DNA of 64,000 nucleotides from Actinoplanes italicus (lineage in GTDB: Bacteria > Actinomycetota > Actinomycetes > Mycobacteriales > Micromonosporaceae), in NCBI RefSeq assembly GCF_003001815.1, contig NZ_PVMZ01000040.1, positions 1 to 64,000 on the forward strand. The letters are read 5' to 3'. Position numbers and translations under genes: made by a program. The notes beneath the pieces were generated by a model, which saw nothing but the letters and a program-made list of their open reading frames with translations, did no database searches and was not told the origin of the DNA. This document shows, one piece after another, positions 45,290 through 54,115 of the stretch; the first letter of the stretch is position 1; the number at the start of each line of letters is the position of its first letter.

Positions 45290-46375
45290 ATGCAGGGCAT
45301 GTCGGTACATGATCGTCTCGCCGGCCAACTCGATCGGCTCTGCCACGTCGTCGGCCTGGACCCGGCCGCCCCGGTGCAACTGCTGTCCGGGGTTCTTGGC
45401 GAGCACGGACAGCGGCCGCTCGCGGCGCCTCCGGTCTGGCCGTCCGGTGTCGCCGACGATCACTCACCGATCGAGTTCTCGCTCGCCTACAACGCCTCCG
45501 AACCGCCGGCCCTGCGGATTCTCGCCGAGGTGCTCGCACCCGCACCCACCGTGGCGGCGAACATGGCCGCCACCTACGACTTCCTGCATCACCACGCCGA
45601 ACGGTACGGGTTGTCCACCGGCCGCCTCGACGCCGTTCGCGACCTGTTCGACCACGACAGCCCGTACGGCGACTTCGGGATCTGGATCTCCCTGGTCTTT
45701 CGTGCCGGACGACGGCCGGAGTTCAAGGTCTACCTCAACCCCGAGGTGGCGGGCGTCGACCGGGCGCCGGAGATCGTCGCGGAGGCACTGCGGCGGCTGG
45801 GGCTCAGCTCGGCGTACTCGGTCATGCTCGACCGCGCCGTGCGCCCCGGCGAGCTCGGCCGCCGCGACCGCCTGACGTTCTTCGCCCTCGACCTGCACGA
45901 CGGCCCGCAAGCCCGGGTGAAGCTCTACCTGTCGCATCACGACGCCGGGGTGGACGACGTGGCGCGTGCTTCCACCACCGTCGACGGCGTGGACCCCGCC
46001 GAGGTGGCCGCCTTCTGCGCGCGCAGCACCGGCACCGCCCGATTCGCAGGGCGACCGCTGGTGGGCAGCTACACGATCACCGAGGGCGCCGGCCGTCCGG
46101 TCGGCTACAGCATCTACGTGCCGATCCGTGACTACGTCGACGACGACCAGAAAGCCTACGACCGGATGCGGCCGCTGCTCGACAGCTACGGCTTCGACCG
46201 CACGGTGCTCGACCGGGCGATCACGGCGGTCACCGACCGGCAACTCGACCGGGGCGTGGGGCTGCTCGCCCATGTCTCTCTGCGTCTCGGCCCACCCCGG
46301 CCGGGGGTGACGGTCTACCTGTCCTCCGAGGCGTACCAGGTCATGCCGCCCCGGCCACTGTCCGTCCCCGCCTGA
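45290..46375 (+). CDS. DMATS-type indole (tryptophan) prenyltransferase
   Basis: 361 residues from ATG 45290 (AGGGG before it; GTG 45287 or ATG 45299 are alternatives). It matches the tryptophan dimethylallyltransferase family of ABBA-fold prenyltransferases: an N-terminal helical region (LAGQLDRLCHVVGLDPAAPV), PIEFSLAYNASEPPALRILA, and alternating beta strands with polar/aromatic texts FKVYLNPE, ARVKLYLSHHDAG, GYSIYVPIRDYVDDDQKAYD and GVTVYLSSEAYQ that line the barrel and bind the diphosphate with Arg, Lys and Tyr. It transfers a dimethylallyl group to an indole ring. It is followed after 11 bases by tryptophanase, so indole from tryptophan is a likely substrate. Confidence 0.85.
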   Translation: MQGMSVHDRLAGQLDRLCHVVGLDPAAPVQLLSGVLGEHGQRPLAAPPVWPSGVADDHSPIEFSLAYNASEPPALRILAEVLAPAPTVAANMAATYDFLHHHAERYGLSTGRLDAVRDLFDHDSPYGDFGIWISLVFRAGRRPEFKVYLNPEVAGVDRAPEIVAEALRRLGLSSAYSVMLDRAVRPGELGRRDRLTFFALDLHDGPQARVKLYLSHHDAGVDDVARASTTVDGVDPAEVAAFCARSTGTARFAGRPLVGSYTITEGAGRPVGYSIYVPIRDYVDDDQKAYDRMRPLLDSYGFDRTVLDRAITAVTDRQLDRGVGLLAHVSLRLGPPRPGVTVYLSSEAYQVMPPRPLSVPA

Positions 46376-46386
46376 GGAGTCCTCCG

Positions 46387-47775
46387 TTGTCGTCGAACCG
46401 CATCCCGCTGCCACCGCCGTACCGGATAAAGGTGGTCGAACCGATCCCGTTCCTCTCGCCGCAGCAGCGGCGCGAGGCCATCACCGCGGCCGGGTACAAC
46501 CCGTTCAACCTGCGCGCCGACCAGATCACGGTGGACCTGCTCTCGGACTCCGGCACCGGGGCGAGCTCGGCCGCCCAGGAGGCCGCCGCCGCGCTCGGCG
46601 ACGAGTCGTACGCCGGCGCCCGTTCCTTCTTCCGGTTCCGCGACGCGGCGGCCGAGCTGACCGGATACCCCTACCTGCTGCCGGTGCACCAGGGCCGGGC
46701 CGGGGAGCGCGTTCTGTTCGCGAACCTGCTGCGCCCGGGGCAGATCTGCATCAGCAACACCCACTTCGACACCACGCACGCCAATGTCGAAATGGCCGGC
46801 GCCGAGGCACGCGACCTGCCCTGTCGTGAGGCCGCCGACCTCGACAGCCTGGAGCCGTTCAAAGGCAACATCGACCTCGACGCGCTGGAGCGGACCCTGG
46901 CCGGTCCGGACGGCTCACGAGTCGGCCTGGTGCTGATGACGATCACCAACAACGGGCTCGGCGCGCAGCCGGTGTCGATGGCCAACCTGGAGGCGGTCGC
47001 GGCCATCTGCCGCCGGTACTCCACGCCATTCTTCCTGGACGCCGCCCGGTTCGCGGAGAACGCCTGGCTCGTGCGGCAGAAAGAGGACGGCTATCAGGAC
47101 TTGACGCCCCAGCAGATCGCCACCCGGGCCTTCGAGCTCGCCGACGGCTGCCTGATCAGTCTTAAAAAGGACGGCCTCACCGCGATCGGCGGCCTCATCG
47201 GGTTACGCGACGAGGAACTGTTCGGCCGCTGCGAGGCCAACCTGATCGCCACCGAGGGCTTCACCACCTACGGCGGGCTCGCCGGCCGCGATCTTGAGCG
47301 CTTGGCGCAGGGCCTGCGGGAGGTGGTCGACCCGGCGTACCTGTCGAGCAGGGCCGAGCAGACGGCCCGGTTCGCTCGCATGATCAACGAGGCCGGGGTC
47401 GACACCGTGCAACCCGCCGGCATCCACGCCCTCTACCTCAACGCCGGCCGGCTGCTGCCGCATCTGTCTCCCGGTGAATTCCCCGGGCATTCGCTGGTCT
47501 GCCAGCTCTACCTCGACGGCGGCATCCGCTCCGCCGAACTCGGGTCGCTCTACCTCGGCGCCCTCGACGCCGATCATCGAGTCGTCACTCCGGCGCCGTT
47601 CGAGCTGGTCCGGCTGGCGATCCCGCGCCGGGTCTACACCGAGGAGCATTTCGCGTACGTCGCCGCCGTGCTGGGCGCCATCGCGAAGAATCCGGAGCGG
47701 ATCCGTGGCTACCGGATCGCCTCGGCGCCCGAGCGGCTGCGCCACTTCAAGGTTCGCCTCGAACCGCTGCCCTGA
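46387..47775 (+). CDS. tnaA: tryptophanase (PLP-dependent beta-eliminating lyase)
   Basis: 462 residues; TTG start at 46387 with GAGGAG at 46374-46379. Fold-type I PLP lyase of the tryptophanase/tyrosine phenol-lyase group: PPYRIKVVEPIPFLSPQQRR, DLLSDSGTGASS, DESYAGARSFFRF, PVHQGRAGERVLF, the aldimine region DGCLISLKKDGLTAIGGLIG (Lys in SLKKDG), and TYGGLAGRDLERLAQGL. It cleaves tryptophan to indole, pyruvate and ammonia (tyrosine phenol-lyase activity cannot be fully excluded). The tight link to a DMATS gene points to prenylated indole formation. A strong bidirectional terminator follows. Confidence 0.9.
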   Translation: MSSNRIPLPPPYRIKVVEPIPFLSPQQRREAITAAGYNPFNLRADQITVDLLSDSGTGASSAAQEAAAALGDESYAGARSFFRFRDAAAELTGYPYLLPVHQGRAGERVLFANLLRPGQICISNTHFDTTHANVEMAGAEARDLPCREAADLDSLEPFKGNIDLDALERTLAGPDGSRVGLVLMTITNNGLGAQPVSMANLEAVAAICRRYSTPFFLDAARFAENAWLVRQKEDGYQDLTPQQIATRAFELADGCLISLKKDGLTAIGGLIGLRDEELFGRCEANLIATEGFTTYGGLAGRDLERLAQGLREVVDPAYLSSRAEQTARFARMINEAGVDTVQPAGIHALYLNAGRLLPHLSPGEFPGHSLVCQLYLDGGIRSAELGSLYLGALDADHRVVTPAPFELVRLAIPRRVYTEEHFAYVAAVLGAIAKNPERIRGYRIASAPERLRHFKVRLEPLP

Positions 47776-47782
47776 CGACCAG

Positions 47783-47821
47783 CGGTTCCGCTGCCACTCG
47801 CCGCGAGCGGCAGCGGAACCG
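47783..47821. terminator. bidirectional hairpin between tryptophanase and conservon
   Basis: CGGTTCCGCTGCC (47783-47795) and GGCAGCGGAACCG (47809-47821) form a perfect 13-bp stem between two convergent operons, 7 bases from either stop. Confidence 0.85.
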
Positions 47822-47827
47822 GCTCTC

Positions 47828-48388
47828 TCAGAGCGCGGATGGCAGCGGCAGTCGCGACATCGCGTGCCGTACCAGCGCAACCAGAGCCGCTTTGCTCGAC
47901 GACCGGTCGCGGGCGTCGAGCCACACCAGCGGGACGTCGGCGCCGAGCTCCAGAGCACCACGGATCTCGTCCTCGGTGTAAGGACACTCGCCGAAGAACC
48001 GGTTGACCGCGGCGACGAACGGGATCCGCCGACGCTCGAAGTAGTCGACAGCGGCGAAGCTGGTGTCGAGTCTGCGGGTGTCGACCAGCACGATGGCACC
48101 GATCGCGCCCTGCGCCAGCTCGTCCCACATGAACCAGAATCGATCCTGGCCGGGGGTGCCGAACAGGTAGAGGACAACGTCCGGGCTGATCGTGATACGC
48201 CCGAAGTCCAGTGCCACGGTGGTGGTGGTCTTGGATTCCACGCCGGTCACGTCGTCCACCCCGACGCCGGCCTCGGTGAGCAACTCCTCCGTGGTCAGGG
48301 GTGCGATCTCGCTGACCGACCCGACCAGGGTCGTCTTGCCGGTGCCGAAACCACCGGCCACGACTATCTTGACTGAGGTTCGTTTCAT
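47828..48388 (-). CDS. cvnD: conservon GTPase-like protein
   Basis: 186 residues. A Ras-like small GTPase: P-loop KIVVAGGFGTGKTTLVGSVS, switch region with FGTPGQDRFWFMWDELAQGA in place of DxxG, and VAAVNRFFG in the NKxD position. It is the last gene of a cvnABCD conservon, where CvnA to CvnD form a membrane-associated complex likened to eukaryotic G-protein systems and affect development and secondary metabolism in Streptomyces. It starts 22 bases after the DUF742 gene. Confidence 0.9.
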   Translation of the reverse strand: MKRTSVKIVVAGGFGTGKTTLVGSVSEIAPLTTEELLTEAGVGVDDVTGVESKTTTTVALDFGRITISPDVVLYLFGTPGQDRFWFMWDELAQGAIGAIVLVDTRRLDTSFAAVDYFERRRIPFVAAVNRFFGECPYTEDEIRGALELGADVPLVWLDARDRSSSKAALVALVRHAMSRLPLPSAL

Positions 48389-48410
48389 CGTTGAGTCCTT
48401 GTGACTAGGC

Positions 48411-48773
48411 CTAGAGCCGTTCGAGGCCGGCTAGGACCGCGCCCAGCAAACCTGGGTCGATGACCTTCTGCTGTGCTGGGGAGCCACTGTCCAGGTAACC
48501 CTGTTCCAGCAGCACGTCGACCATCACCTTGACGATTGTCAGAGGAGTGTGCAGGTAGGCGCCGATCTCGGCGATCGAGATCCAGTCCTTGCACCGATCC
48601 AGAATCTGGAGATACTCGGGTTCCAGGCGCCTGACGTCCGCCGCGATCGCGATGACCTGGGTGGCTAGATCCAGGCTGCTGTTTCGTGGCGTGGTCCTCC
48701 CGTTGACCAGGATGTACAACGGGAGGAACCCTCCGGTCGCTGTTTCGTCGTCGCCGTCCCAGCCGTCAATCAT
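48411..48773 (-). CDS. cvnC: DUF742 conservon protein
   Basis: 120 residues from ATG 48773, overlapping the roadblock gene stop by 8 bases. DUF742 winged-helix-like protein: FLPLYILVNGRTTPRNSSLD, LEPEYLQILDRCKDWISIAE IGAYLHTPLTIVKVMVDVLL, and the ending VLLEQGYL ... LERL. In characterised conservons CvnC interacts with the CvnD GTPase and the CvnA sensor. Confidence 0.9.
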   Translation of the reverse strand: MIDGWDGDDETATGGFLPLYILVNGRTTPRNSSLDLATQVIAIAADVRRLEPEYLQILDRCKDWISIAEIGAYLHTPLTIVKVMVDVLLEQGYLDSGSPAQQKVIDPGLLGAVLAGLERL

Positions 48774-49191
48774 GGCTTGCTGAGGCGTCGGAACCCGGCT
48801 GCGCCGACCGGGCCGGCGCGCCCAGGTACTCACCGATCCGGGTGACCAGGCGACTGACCTCGTACGCCACCATCCCCATGTCCACGTCCTGATCACACAG
48901 GACGGCCAGGCGCGCGTTCTGCCCGGCGGCCGCGATGAACAGGGTGTGCTCGAGGAACTCGATGATCACCTGCTGGACCGCACCGCTGGAGAAGCGGCGA
49001 CCGGTACCTGCCGCCACGCTGTACATCGAGGAGGCACCGGCAGCGAGGATCTCCGCCAGCTCCTGCGCCATCGCCGTGGACTTCTGAACGATCAGCCCGT
49101 CGGTGGACAGCACGACCACGGAGACGACATGCGGCAACTCGACGAGATCGTCAAGCATCCAGGGCAGTTCGATGGAGGTCGATTTGGTCAT
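48766..49191 (-). CDS. cvnB: roadblock/LC7 domain conservon protein
   Basis: 141 residues of a single roadblock/LC7 fold: LPWMLDDLVELPHVVSVVVL STDGLIVQKS, MYSVAAGTGRRFSSGAVQQV IIEF, and ARLAVLCDQDVDMGMVAYEV. Roadblock proteins regulate small GTPases. The start overlaps the CvnA stop by 4 bases (ATGA), so translation is coupled. Confidence 0.92.
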   Translation of the reverse strand: MTKSTSIELPWMLDDLVELPHVVSVVVLSTDGLIVQKSTAMAQELAEILAAGASSMYSVAAGTGRRFSSGAVQQVIIEFLEHTLFIAAAGQNARLAVLCDQDVDMGMVAYEVSRLVTRIGEYLGAPARSAQPGSDASASHD

Positions 49192-51674
49192 GTGTTCCTG
49201 CCTTGCTCAGCTGAATTTTCTGTCTCATCACTGTCGGCGGTGCGCCCGGCGGTCCGCCCTCGCTGGTACTGCGCGAAGCGGCTGCGCGCTTCCTCCGGAG
49301 ATCGCGTCGCGGCGATCTCGTGCGTCGGCTCCTCGGCCGGCGCTTCCTCACGCAGGCCGGGCGCCAGATGTTGCTGCGGCTGCCGGTGCGGCAGTGGTGG
49401 CTTGCCGCCCTGTGTGGCGGCCTCGGCGGCGGGCTGATCGCGTGCCTGGACGCCGGGTCCGCTCATGGGGCTCCTTACGGTGTCGCCGGAAGGATCGCCG
49501 GCGTCGGGTGTGGCGTCGGACTCGGGTTCGAGCAGAACGACCGCCGATCGGGACATGGCCGGTTCCGTGTCGCCGGCGTGGCCGGGCCCACGGCGAGCGC
49601 TGTTGACCGGGGGCACAGCGGCCTGGGCGGCGGTGGCGGTGATGACCTGCTGGCCTCCAGCGTCCGGCGTGCGATCACCGGCGACGAGCAGGCGTTCCGG
49701 CAGCAGCACGATAGCGAGCAGGCCACCGTAGGCGGAGCTGCGCAGGTTCACCTGCACGCCCTCCCGCTTCGCCAGCTCGGCCACCACGTAGAGACCGATC
49801 TGCGCGCCGTCCTTCAGCTCGACGACCTCGGGCGTGGGCGCGGCGGCGAGCAGTGCGTTGGCCCGCTCAACGGCGTCGGCGTTCATGCCCACACCAGCGT
49901 CCTCGATCTCGATGGCGACGCCGTGGTTGACCTTGACGGCGGTGACCCAGACCGTCGTCGAGGGCGAGGAGAACGCCAGCGCGTTGTCCAGCAGCTCGGC
50001 CAGCAGGTGGATGACCTCGGCGACCGCGTACCCGACCAGGTTGGTGTCCACCGCGCTGCGCAGGCTGATCCGCTGATAGTTGTGCGCCTCGGCGAAGGAG
50101 GCCAGCAGGACCCGGCGCAACGGCATCGGCTTGGAGAACCGCCGGCCGATCTGCCCGCCGGCGAGGATGACCAGGTTCTCGAGGAAACGCCGGGTCTGGT
50201 TGAGCTGGTGGTGGATGTCGAAAAGGTGGCTCAGCATCTTCTCGTCGCCGATCTGCCGCTGCAGATCCTCGATCACCTTCAGGCCGCGCTGCAGCGGACG
50301 CTGTGGACGCCTCGCGACACCCATGAGCATCGCGGTACCTGCAGCCCGGGCCTTGGCCTCGTCGACGGCGGCTTCGGCGGCGGCCCGCACCGAGCGGTTG
50401 AGCACACCCGCCACCTGACCGATCTCGTCGCTGCCGTAGTCCTCCTGGGCGAACTCGACAGCCAGATCGACGGGCTCACGCCCGCGCAGCCGGCCCATGA
50501 CAGCGGGGAGGCGCTCGTCGATCAGCTTCTCAGCGTCGTCACCCAGCCTCGACAGACGCACCGACAGTGCCCGATCGACAAGGACGGCCGACTGGCGCAA
50601 CGCCCAGAGGATGGCGCCGACCGCCACCAGCAGCGCCACGAGACTGCCGGCCAGAGCGGTCAGGAGCTGGTTGTTGCCGGTCCGCAGAGTCCGGGCGGAG
50701 ACCTGATCGGCCTCGTCGATGGTCAGCTCGGACAGTTGCGCGGCGGCCGTACCGGTGAGCTGTGCCCACTGGCGGCGGGCGTCCGCGAGCGCGGCCGGTG
50801 TGCCCTTTCGCCAGGCACCGGCCGCGATGATCGCGTTCTCAGCGGCCTGCAGCGCCTGCCATTCGCCGCTGGCTTCGATGGCCTGCAGCCGCTCACGGAC
50901 CTTCGGCTCCATCTGCGAACGGCTGACCTCGAGCTGATAACGGTAGGCACTGGCCAGGCGGACGAACTCCAGGTACTCGGGGCGGCCCAGGGCGTTGGCG
51001 GCGAACGCGCCGTCCATCGTCGACGCGGCCCGTGACATCAGGTCGCTGGCGCGGAACAGTTCCGTGGCGGTGATGCCGCCCTGGGCGGCCACGGCGTCGG
51101 GAACAATGCGTGCCTGGTCGTCGAAGAGGTTGGTCGCCGCGTCCAGCAGGTCGTTGTAGAACAAGGACGTCTGCTCGCCGGTGGTGGACTGGGCGTCGAC
51201 CCCGCTACGGGTGTCCGGCAGCTGGTCGAGGTAGCCGGCCAGGGTCCGCCAGCGCTGCTGGATCGAGCCCGGTGCGGCGGCCAGCGAGTCGTCCGCGACG
51301 GCACGAAGTTTCTTCAGCTCGCGGTCGGTCAGCTGCCGCTGGTCGAGCAGCGGTTTGAGATCGCCCGTGGGACGGGCCAGGAACGCGATGCTGAGCCGGC
51401 GTTCCTGCTGGATCGAGGAGAGCGCGGTGACAGCGGGGATGGAGACGTCGCGAACCGTGATCGCGACGGTCCGGTTGTAGAAACCTTGGAAAACCAGGTA
51501 CCCGGAGGCGGTGAACCACAGCAGCAGGGCCACGACACTGGGGACCATGACGAGGCGTACCACGCGTCGCTTGATCGACTGCTGTCGCTTCTTCTGCGGA
51601 GGGGTTGCGGTCGACGCCGAGTCCGTGTTGGGATCGGTTCGCGTACTCGCGGGGTCGGCCGGTACAGACGCCAA
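49188..51674 (-). CDS. cvnA: conservon sensor histidine kinase-like protein
   Basis: 828 residues. TTG 51674 preceded by GGATGA is the best start. One helix near the N-terminus (LVMVPSVVALLLWFTASGYL) and one near residue 340 (LLTALAGSLVALLVAVGAIL) flank a large nitrate/nitrite-sensor-like (NIT) extracellular domain. HAMP-like and dimerisation regions follow, then a HATPase domain (AELLDNALAFSSPSTTVWVT, EIEDAGVGMNADAVERANAL). The canonical phospho-acceptor His motif is replaced, as usual for CvnA. The last 170 residues are a disordered Pro/Ala/Glu-rich tail. It is the first gene of the conservon. Confidence 0.9.
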   Translation of the reverse strand: MASVPADPASTRTDPNTDSASTATPPQKKRQQSIKRRVVRLVMVPSVVALLLWFTASGYLVFQGFYNRTVAITVRDVSIPAVTALSSIQQERRLSIAFLARPTGDLKPLLDQRQLTDRELKKLRAVADDSLAAAPGSIQQRWRTLAGYLDQLPDTRSGVDAQSTTGEQTSLFYNDLLDAATNLFDDQARIVPDAVAAQGGITATELFRASDLMSRAASTMDGAFAANALGRPEYLEFVRLASAYRYQLEVSRSQMEPKVRERLQAIEASGEWQALQAAENAIIAAGAWRKGTPAALADARRQWAQLTGTAAAQLSELTIDEADQVSARTLRTGNNQLLTALAGSLVALLVAVGAILWALRQSAVLVDRALSVRLSRLGDDAEKLIDERLPAVMGRLRGREPVDLAVEFAQEDYGSDEIGQVAGVLNRSVRAAAEAAVDEAKARAAGTAMLMGVARRPQRPLQRGLKVIEDLQRQIGDEKMLSHLFDIHHQLNQTRRFLENLVILAGGQIGRRFSKPMPLRRVLLASFAEAHNYQRISLRSAVDTNLVGYAVAEVIHLLAELLDNALAFSSPSTTVWVTAVKVNHGVAIEIEDAGVGMNADAVERANALLAAAPTPEVVELKDGAQIGLYVVAELAKREGVQVNLRSSAYGGLLAIVLLPERLLVAGDRTPDAGGQQVITATAAQAAVPPVNSARRGPGHAGDTEPAMSRSAVVLLEPESDATPDAGDPSGDTVRSPMSGPGVQARDQPAAEAATQGGKPPLPHRQPQQHLAPGLREEAPAEEPTHEIAATRSPEEARSRFAQYQRGRTAGRTADSDETENSAEQGRNT

Positions 51675-51942
51675 CGTTCATCCAATCTAGGGCAGCATGA
51701 GGCATCGATCAGTGTCCTAAGCAGACCGCTGAGATGGATACCGACCCTAGCGTCGTGCTGAGATCCGCACCAGCGAGGATTTTTCGTTTTTGTCCGAGTC
51801 GCCCTCCGACCGTGCAGGTCAGCGGATCTTGCTCCGCCAATGAACAATTCGGCATCCGTGTGGCAGCCGCCGTCTCGTCCGCCGCAAGCCGGGGTTCGAT
51901 ACCGGCCAGGCGCAGTCGGCCCGCCGGGTTCGTCAAGCGCAT

Positions 51943-52086
51943 CGGAGCTTCACCTGGCGGGGCCACGGCCTGGGCGCCTGGCTCGTCACCATCGCCCGGA
52001 ACCTGGTAGCCGGCAAGTCCGGCCGTTATCGCCTCGAGATGACGACCGGCCATGTGCTCAGGAGGCGACGCCGGCGAGAAGGCTGA
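51943..52086 (+). pseudogene. relic of an ECF/sigma-70 family sigma factor gene
   Basis: 47 codons read RSFTWRGHGLGAWLVTIARN then LVAGKSGRYRLEMTTGHVLR and a stop. This matches the region 2 end of actinobacterial sigma-70 family factors (GAWLFTIARNLVADHxK and the following RxEVTTGxxLD). No helix 4 region or start remains, so it is a fragment between the conservon and the arsenic island. Confidence 0.5.
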
Positions 52087-52510
52087 GGTGTATCGCAACC
52101 TAGGGTTGCGCTCGACCTGCCTGCCAGAAACAGAAACGGTGCGGGCAGATGTAGATCTTGCCACGCACCGCTGGGAATCAAATTGTGCTCGAGGGGGGAC
52201 TCCACCCTTGTGCGGTATTCGTCACATTTTCGGAACTATGGTCAACGATCGCGACGGAATACCTGGTTGCGGCATATTCGCCACCCGAAGTCCGGGGCTT
52301 CCGGCCGCGCCCCTGGTTGCGCAGTCGCTCGGACGGGTGGTCGCAGTGGTGAGGGCGGTGCCTACCACCGCTGGTGCCGCGGCTGTCGGCGGAGGACCGG
52401 GCGGGCCCCCGGCGCCGGCCGATGTTGCGGGGTCTACCGGTGCAGCGGCCGGCGATGCCGTTGCCAGCACCGCCTCTGGTGTCGAAGCGGGACGCGGTCT
52501 TCGGAGTGTG

Positions 52511-52630
52511 TCTGACCAATCGGCAGGGGGCCGGATCGGGGACCTGACGGTCACGGCCGCGCTGGGCTGGGCGCCGGGGCTGCGGGTCGGGTTCACGGTC
52601 ACCGACGGCGTGATCGTGGTCGTACGGCAC
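52511..52630 (+). pseudogene. relic of an AbrB/SpoVT-like regulator gene
   Basis: The plus frame reads SDQSAGGRIGDLTVTAALGW APGLRVGFTVTDGVIVVVR, similar to the N-terminal half of actinobacterial AbrB/MazE/SpoVT-type proteins (GRIADRTVVAALGW, then a Pro/Gly turn and DGVVVVR). The remainder of the domain is missing. A short fragment, so confidence is limited. Confidence 0.4.
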
Positions 52631-52707
52631 CTACTGGCACAAGGCGGTGGAGGCGCTCGGAATCGGCGTCTGGACGAGGTTCCAGCGACCGAGATCGAGA
52701 CACCGAT

Positions 52708-53082
52708 CGGACGCCACGCGGAACCGGTCGCCAGGATCACGGCACGGGCGAAGAACTGCTGGTCACCGACCCAGACGGTCTTGAGGCCCTCGGTGCCCGC
52801 CTCGGTCGGCTTGTCGGTCAGCTCGACCCGGGTGACATCGTCGGTCAGGAACTCGGCGCCGAACTTCTCCGCCTGCGCCCGCATGTTGTCCATCAGCTCG
52901 GGGCCCATGATCCCGTCCCGGTGACCCGGGAAGTTCTCCACCTCGGTGGTGGTCATCAGCGCGCCACCGGAGTTCACGCCCTCGATCACCAGGGGATTCA
53001 GGTTGGCCCGGGCCGCGTACAGCGCCGCGGTGTAGCCCGACGGTCCGGAACCGATGATGATCAGATCGCGAATCGACTCCAT
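52708..53082 (-). pseudogene. trxB: truncated thioredoxin reductase gene
   Basis: The first 125 residues are a standard thioredoxin reductase N-terminus: DLIIIGSGPSGYTAALYAAR (FAD-binding GxGxxG), GALMTTTEVENFPG, and VILATGSAWRPIG. After that homology stops and the open frame continues to 52222 in unrelated Pro/Arg-rich text, so the NADPH domain and the redox-active CxxC are lost. It begins one base into the ArsC stop (TGATG), so it was the last gene of the ars operon, where TrxB would recycle reduced thioredoxin for arsenate reduction. Confidence 0.75.
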
Positions 53083-53492
53083 CAGGAGGCGGGGATCAAG
53101 TCGGCGAGCAGCACTTCGATGCGAGCCTTGATCTCGTCACGGATCGGGCGGACGGAGTCGACGCCCTTGCCGGCGGGGTCTTCGAGTTTCCAGTCCTCGT
53201 AGCGTTTGCCCGGGAAGACCGGGCAGGCGTCACCGCAGCCCATGGTGATGATGGCGTCGGATTCCTTGGCGGCGTCCCAGGTGAGCTTGGTGGGGGTCTG
53301 GTCGGTGATGTCGATGCCGACCTCCTTCATCGCCTCAACGGCGGCGGGATTGATCGTCTCGGCGGGTTCGGACCCGGCGGAGCGGACCTCGACCTTGTCT
53401 CCGGCGAGGTGGCGTAGCCAGCCTGCGGCCATCTGGGAGCGGCCGGCGTTGTGGACGCAGACGAACAGAACGGTGGGTTTGGTGTCGCTCAT
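53082..53492 (-). CDS. arsC: arsenate reductase ArsC, LMW-phosphatase type
   Basis: 136 residues. The low-molecular-weight tyrosine phosphatase fold is clear: P-loop LFVCVHNAGRSQMAAGWLRH with the nucleophilic Cys, then IITMGCGDACPVFPGKRYED with the cysteines of the arsenate reductase family, and RPIRDEIKARI at the end. It reduces arsenate to arsenite, which other proteins then expel. It is the fifth gene of a leftward ars operon, 14 bases after the ArsC-like gene at 53507. Confidence 0.92.
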   Translation of the reverse strand: MSDTKPTVLFVCVHNAGRSQMAAGWLRHLAGDKVEVRSAGSEPAETINPAAVEAMKEVGIDITDQTPTKLTWDAAKESDAIITMGCGDACPVFPGKRYEDWKLEDPAGKGVDSVRPIRDEIKARIEVLLADLIPAS

Positions 53493-53506
53493 GAGTTGTG
53501 TCTTCC

Positions 53507-54115
53507 TCAGTGGTGGGTGGTGAGCTGGCTGATCAGTTCCTGGACCCGGATGTCGATCTCGTCGCGGACGGCGCGGAGGCCGTCGAGGTCGGTGCCGGGC
53601 GGGTGGGGCAGGTCCCAGACCTCGTAGCGGGGTCCGGGTAGCCGGGGAACGGCTTCGCCGCCGCCGGCGATGACGACCACGTCGACGCCGGCCAGGATCT
53701 CGGCGGTGATCGGTTTGGAGTAGGCGTCGTCGAGGGTGAGGCCGCGTTCTTCCAGGACGGCGGCGGCGGACTTCGAGACGGTCTGGGCAGGCTGTGAGCC
53801 GGCCGAGTGGACCCGCACCGCATCATCCGCGTGGTGGTGCATCAGTGCGGCACCCATCTGGGAGCGGCCGGCGTTGTGGATGCAGATGAACAATACCGAC
53901 GGCGTCGTCTCGGACGGCGCCAAGGCGGTGAGCCGGTCGGCGGCGAACCCTTCGGCGAGGTCCGGCAGCCGCGGGTCCGCGAAAGCGGTGCGGTGCAGGG
54001 TGACGTAGGAATCGGTGACGTAGCGGGCCACGGTCTCGGGCGTATGAATCCCGTCGAATCGGGCGGCCAGCCGGGTGGTGGCCGCCGCGAGCCGTGTCGG
54101 AGCATCGGTGTTCAT
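53507..54115 (-). CDS. ArsC-like protein with three-helix N-domain, second Cys motif lost
   Basis: 202 residues. An N-terminal three-helix bundle (PTRLAAATTRLAARFDGIHT ... VTLHRTAF) precedes an LMW-phosphatase domain with an intact P-loop LFICIHNAGRSQMGAALMHH. Where ArsC proteins have MGCGDACP, this one has VVIAGGGEAVPRLPG: both cysteines are gone, while the flanking layout (LPGPRYEVWDLPHPPG) is kept. It could work as a mycothiol- or glutaredoxin-type single-Cys reductase, as a phosphatase, or as an arsenate sensor. ATG overlaps the aquaporin gene stop by 4 bases. Confidence 0.85.
   Translation of the reverse strand: MNTDAPTRLAAATTRLAARFDGIHTPETVARYVTDSYVTLHRTAFADPRLPDLAEGFAADRLTALAPSETTPSVLFICIHNAGRSQMGAALMHHHADDAVRVHSAGSQPAQTVSKSAAAVLEERGLTLDDAYSKPITAEILAGVDVVVIAGGGEAVPRLPGPRYEVWDLPHPPGTDLDGLRAVRDEIDIRVQELISQLTTHH

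Noticed and set aside
49320..51035. A 571-codon plus-strand open frame opposite cvnA
   Set aside because: cvnA is supported by conservon gene order and domains, and the plus frame contains none.
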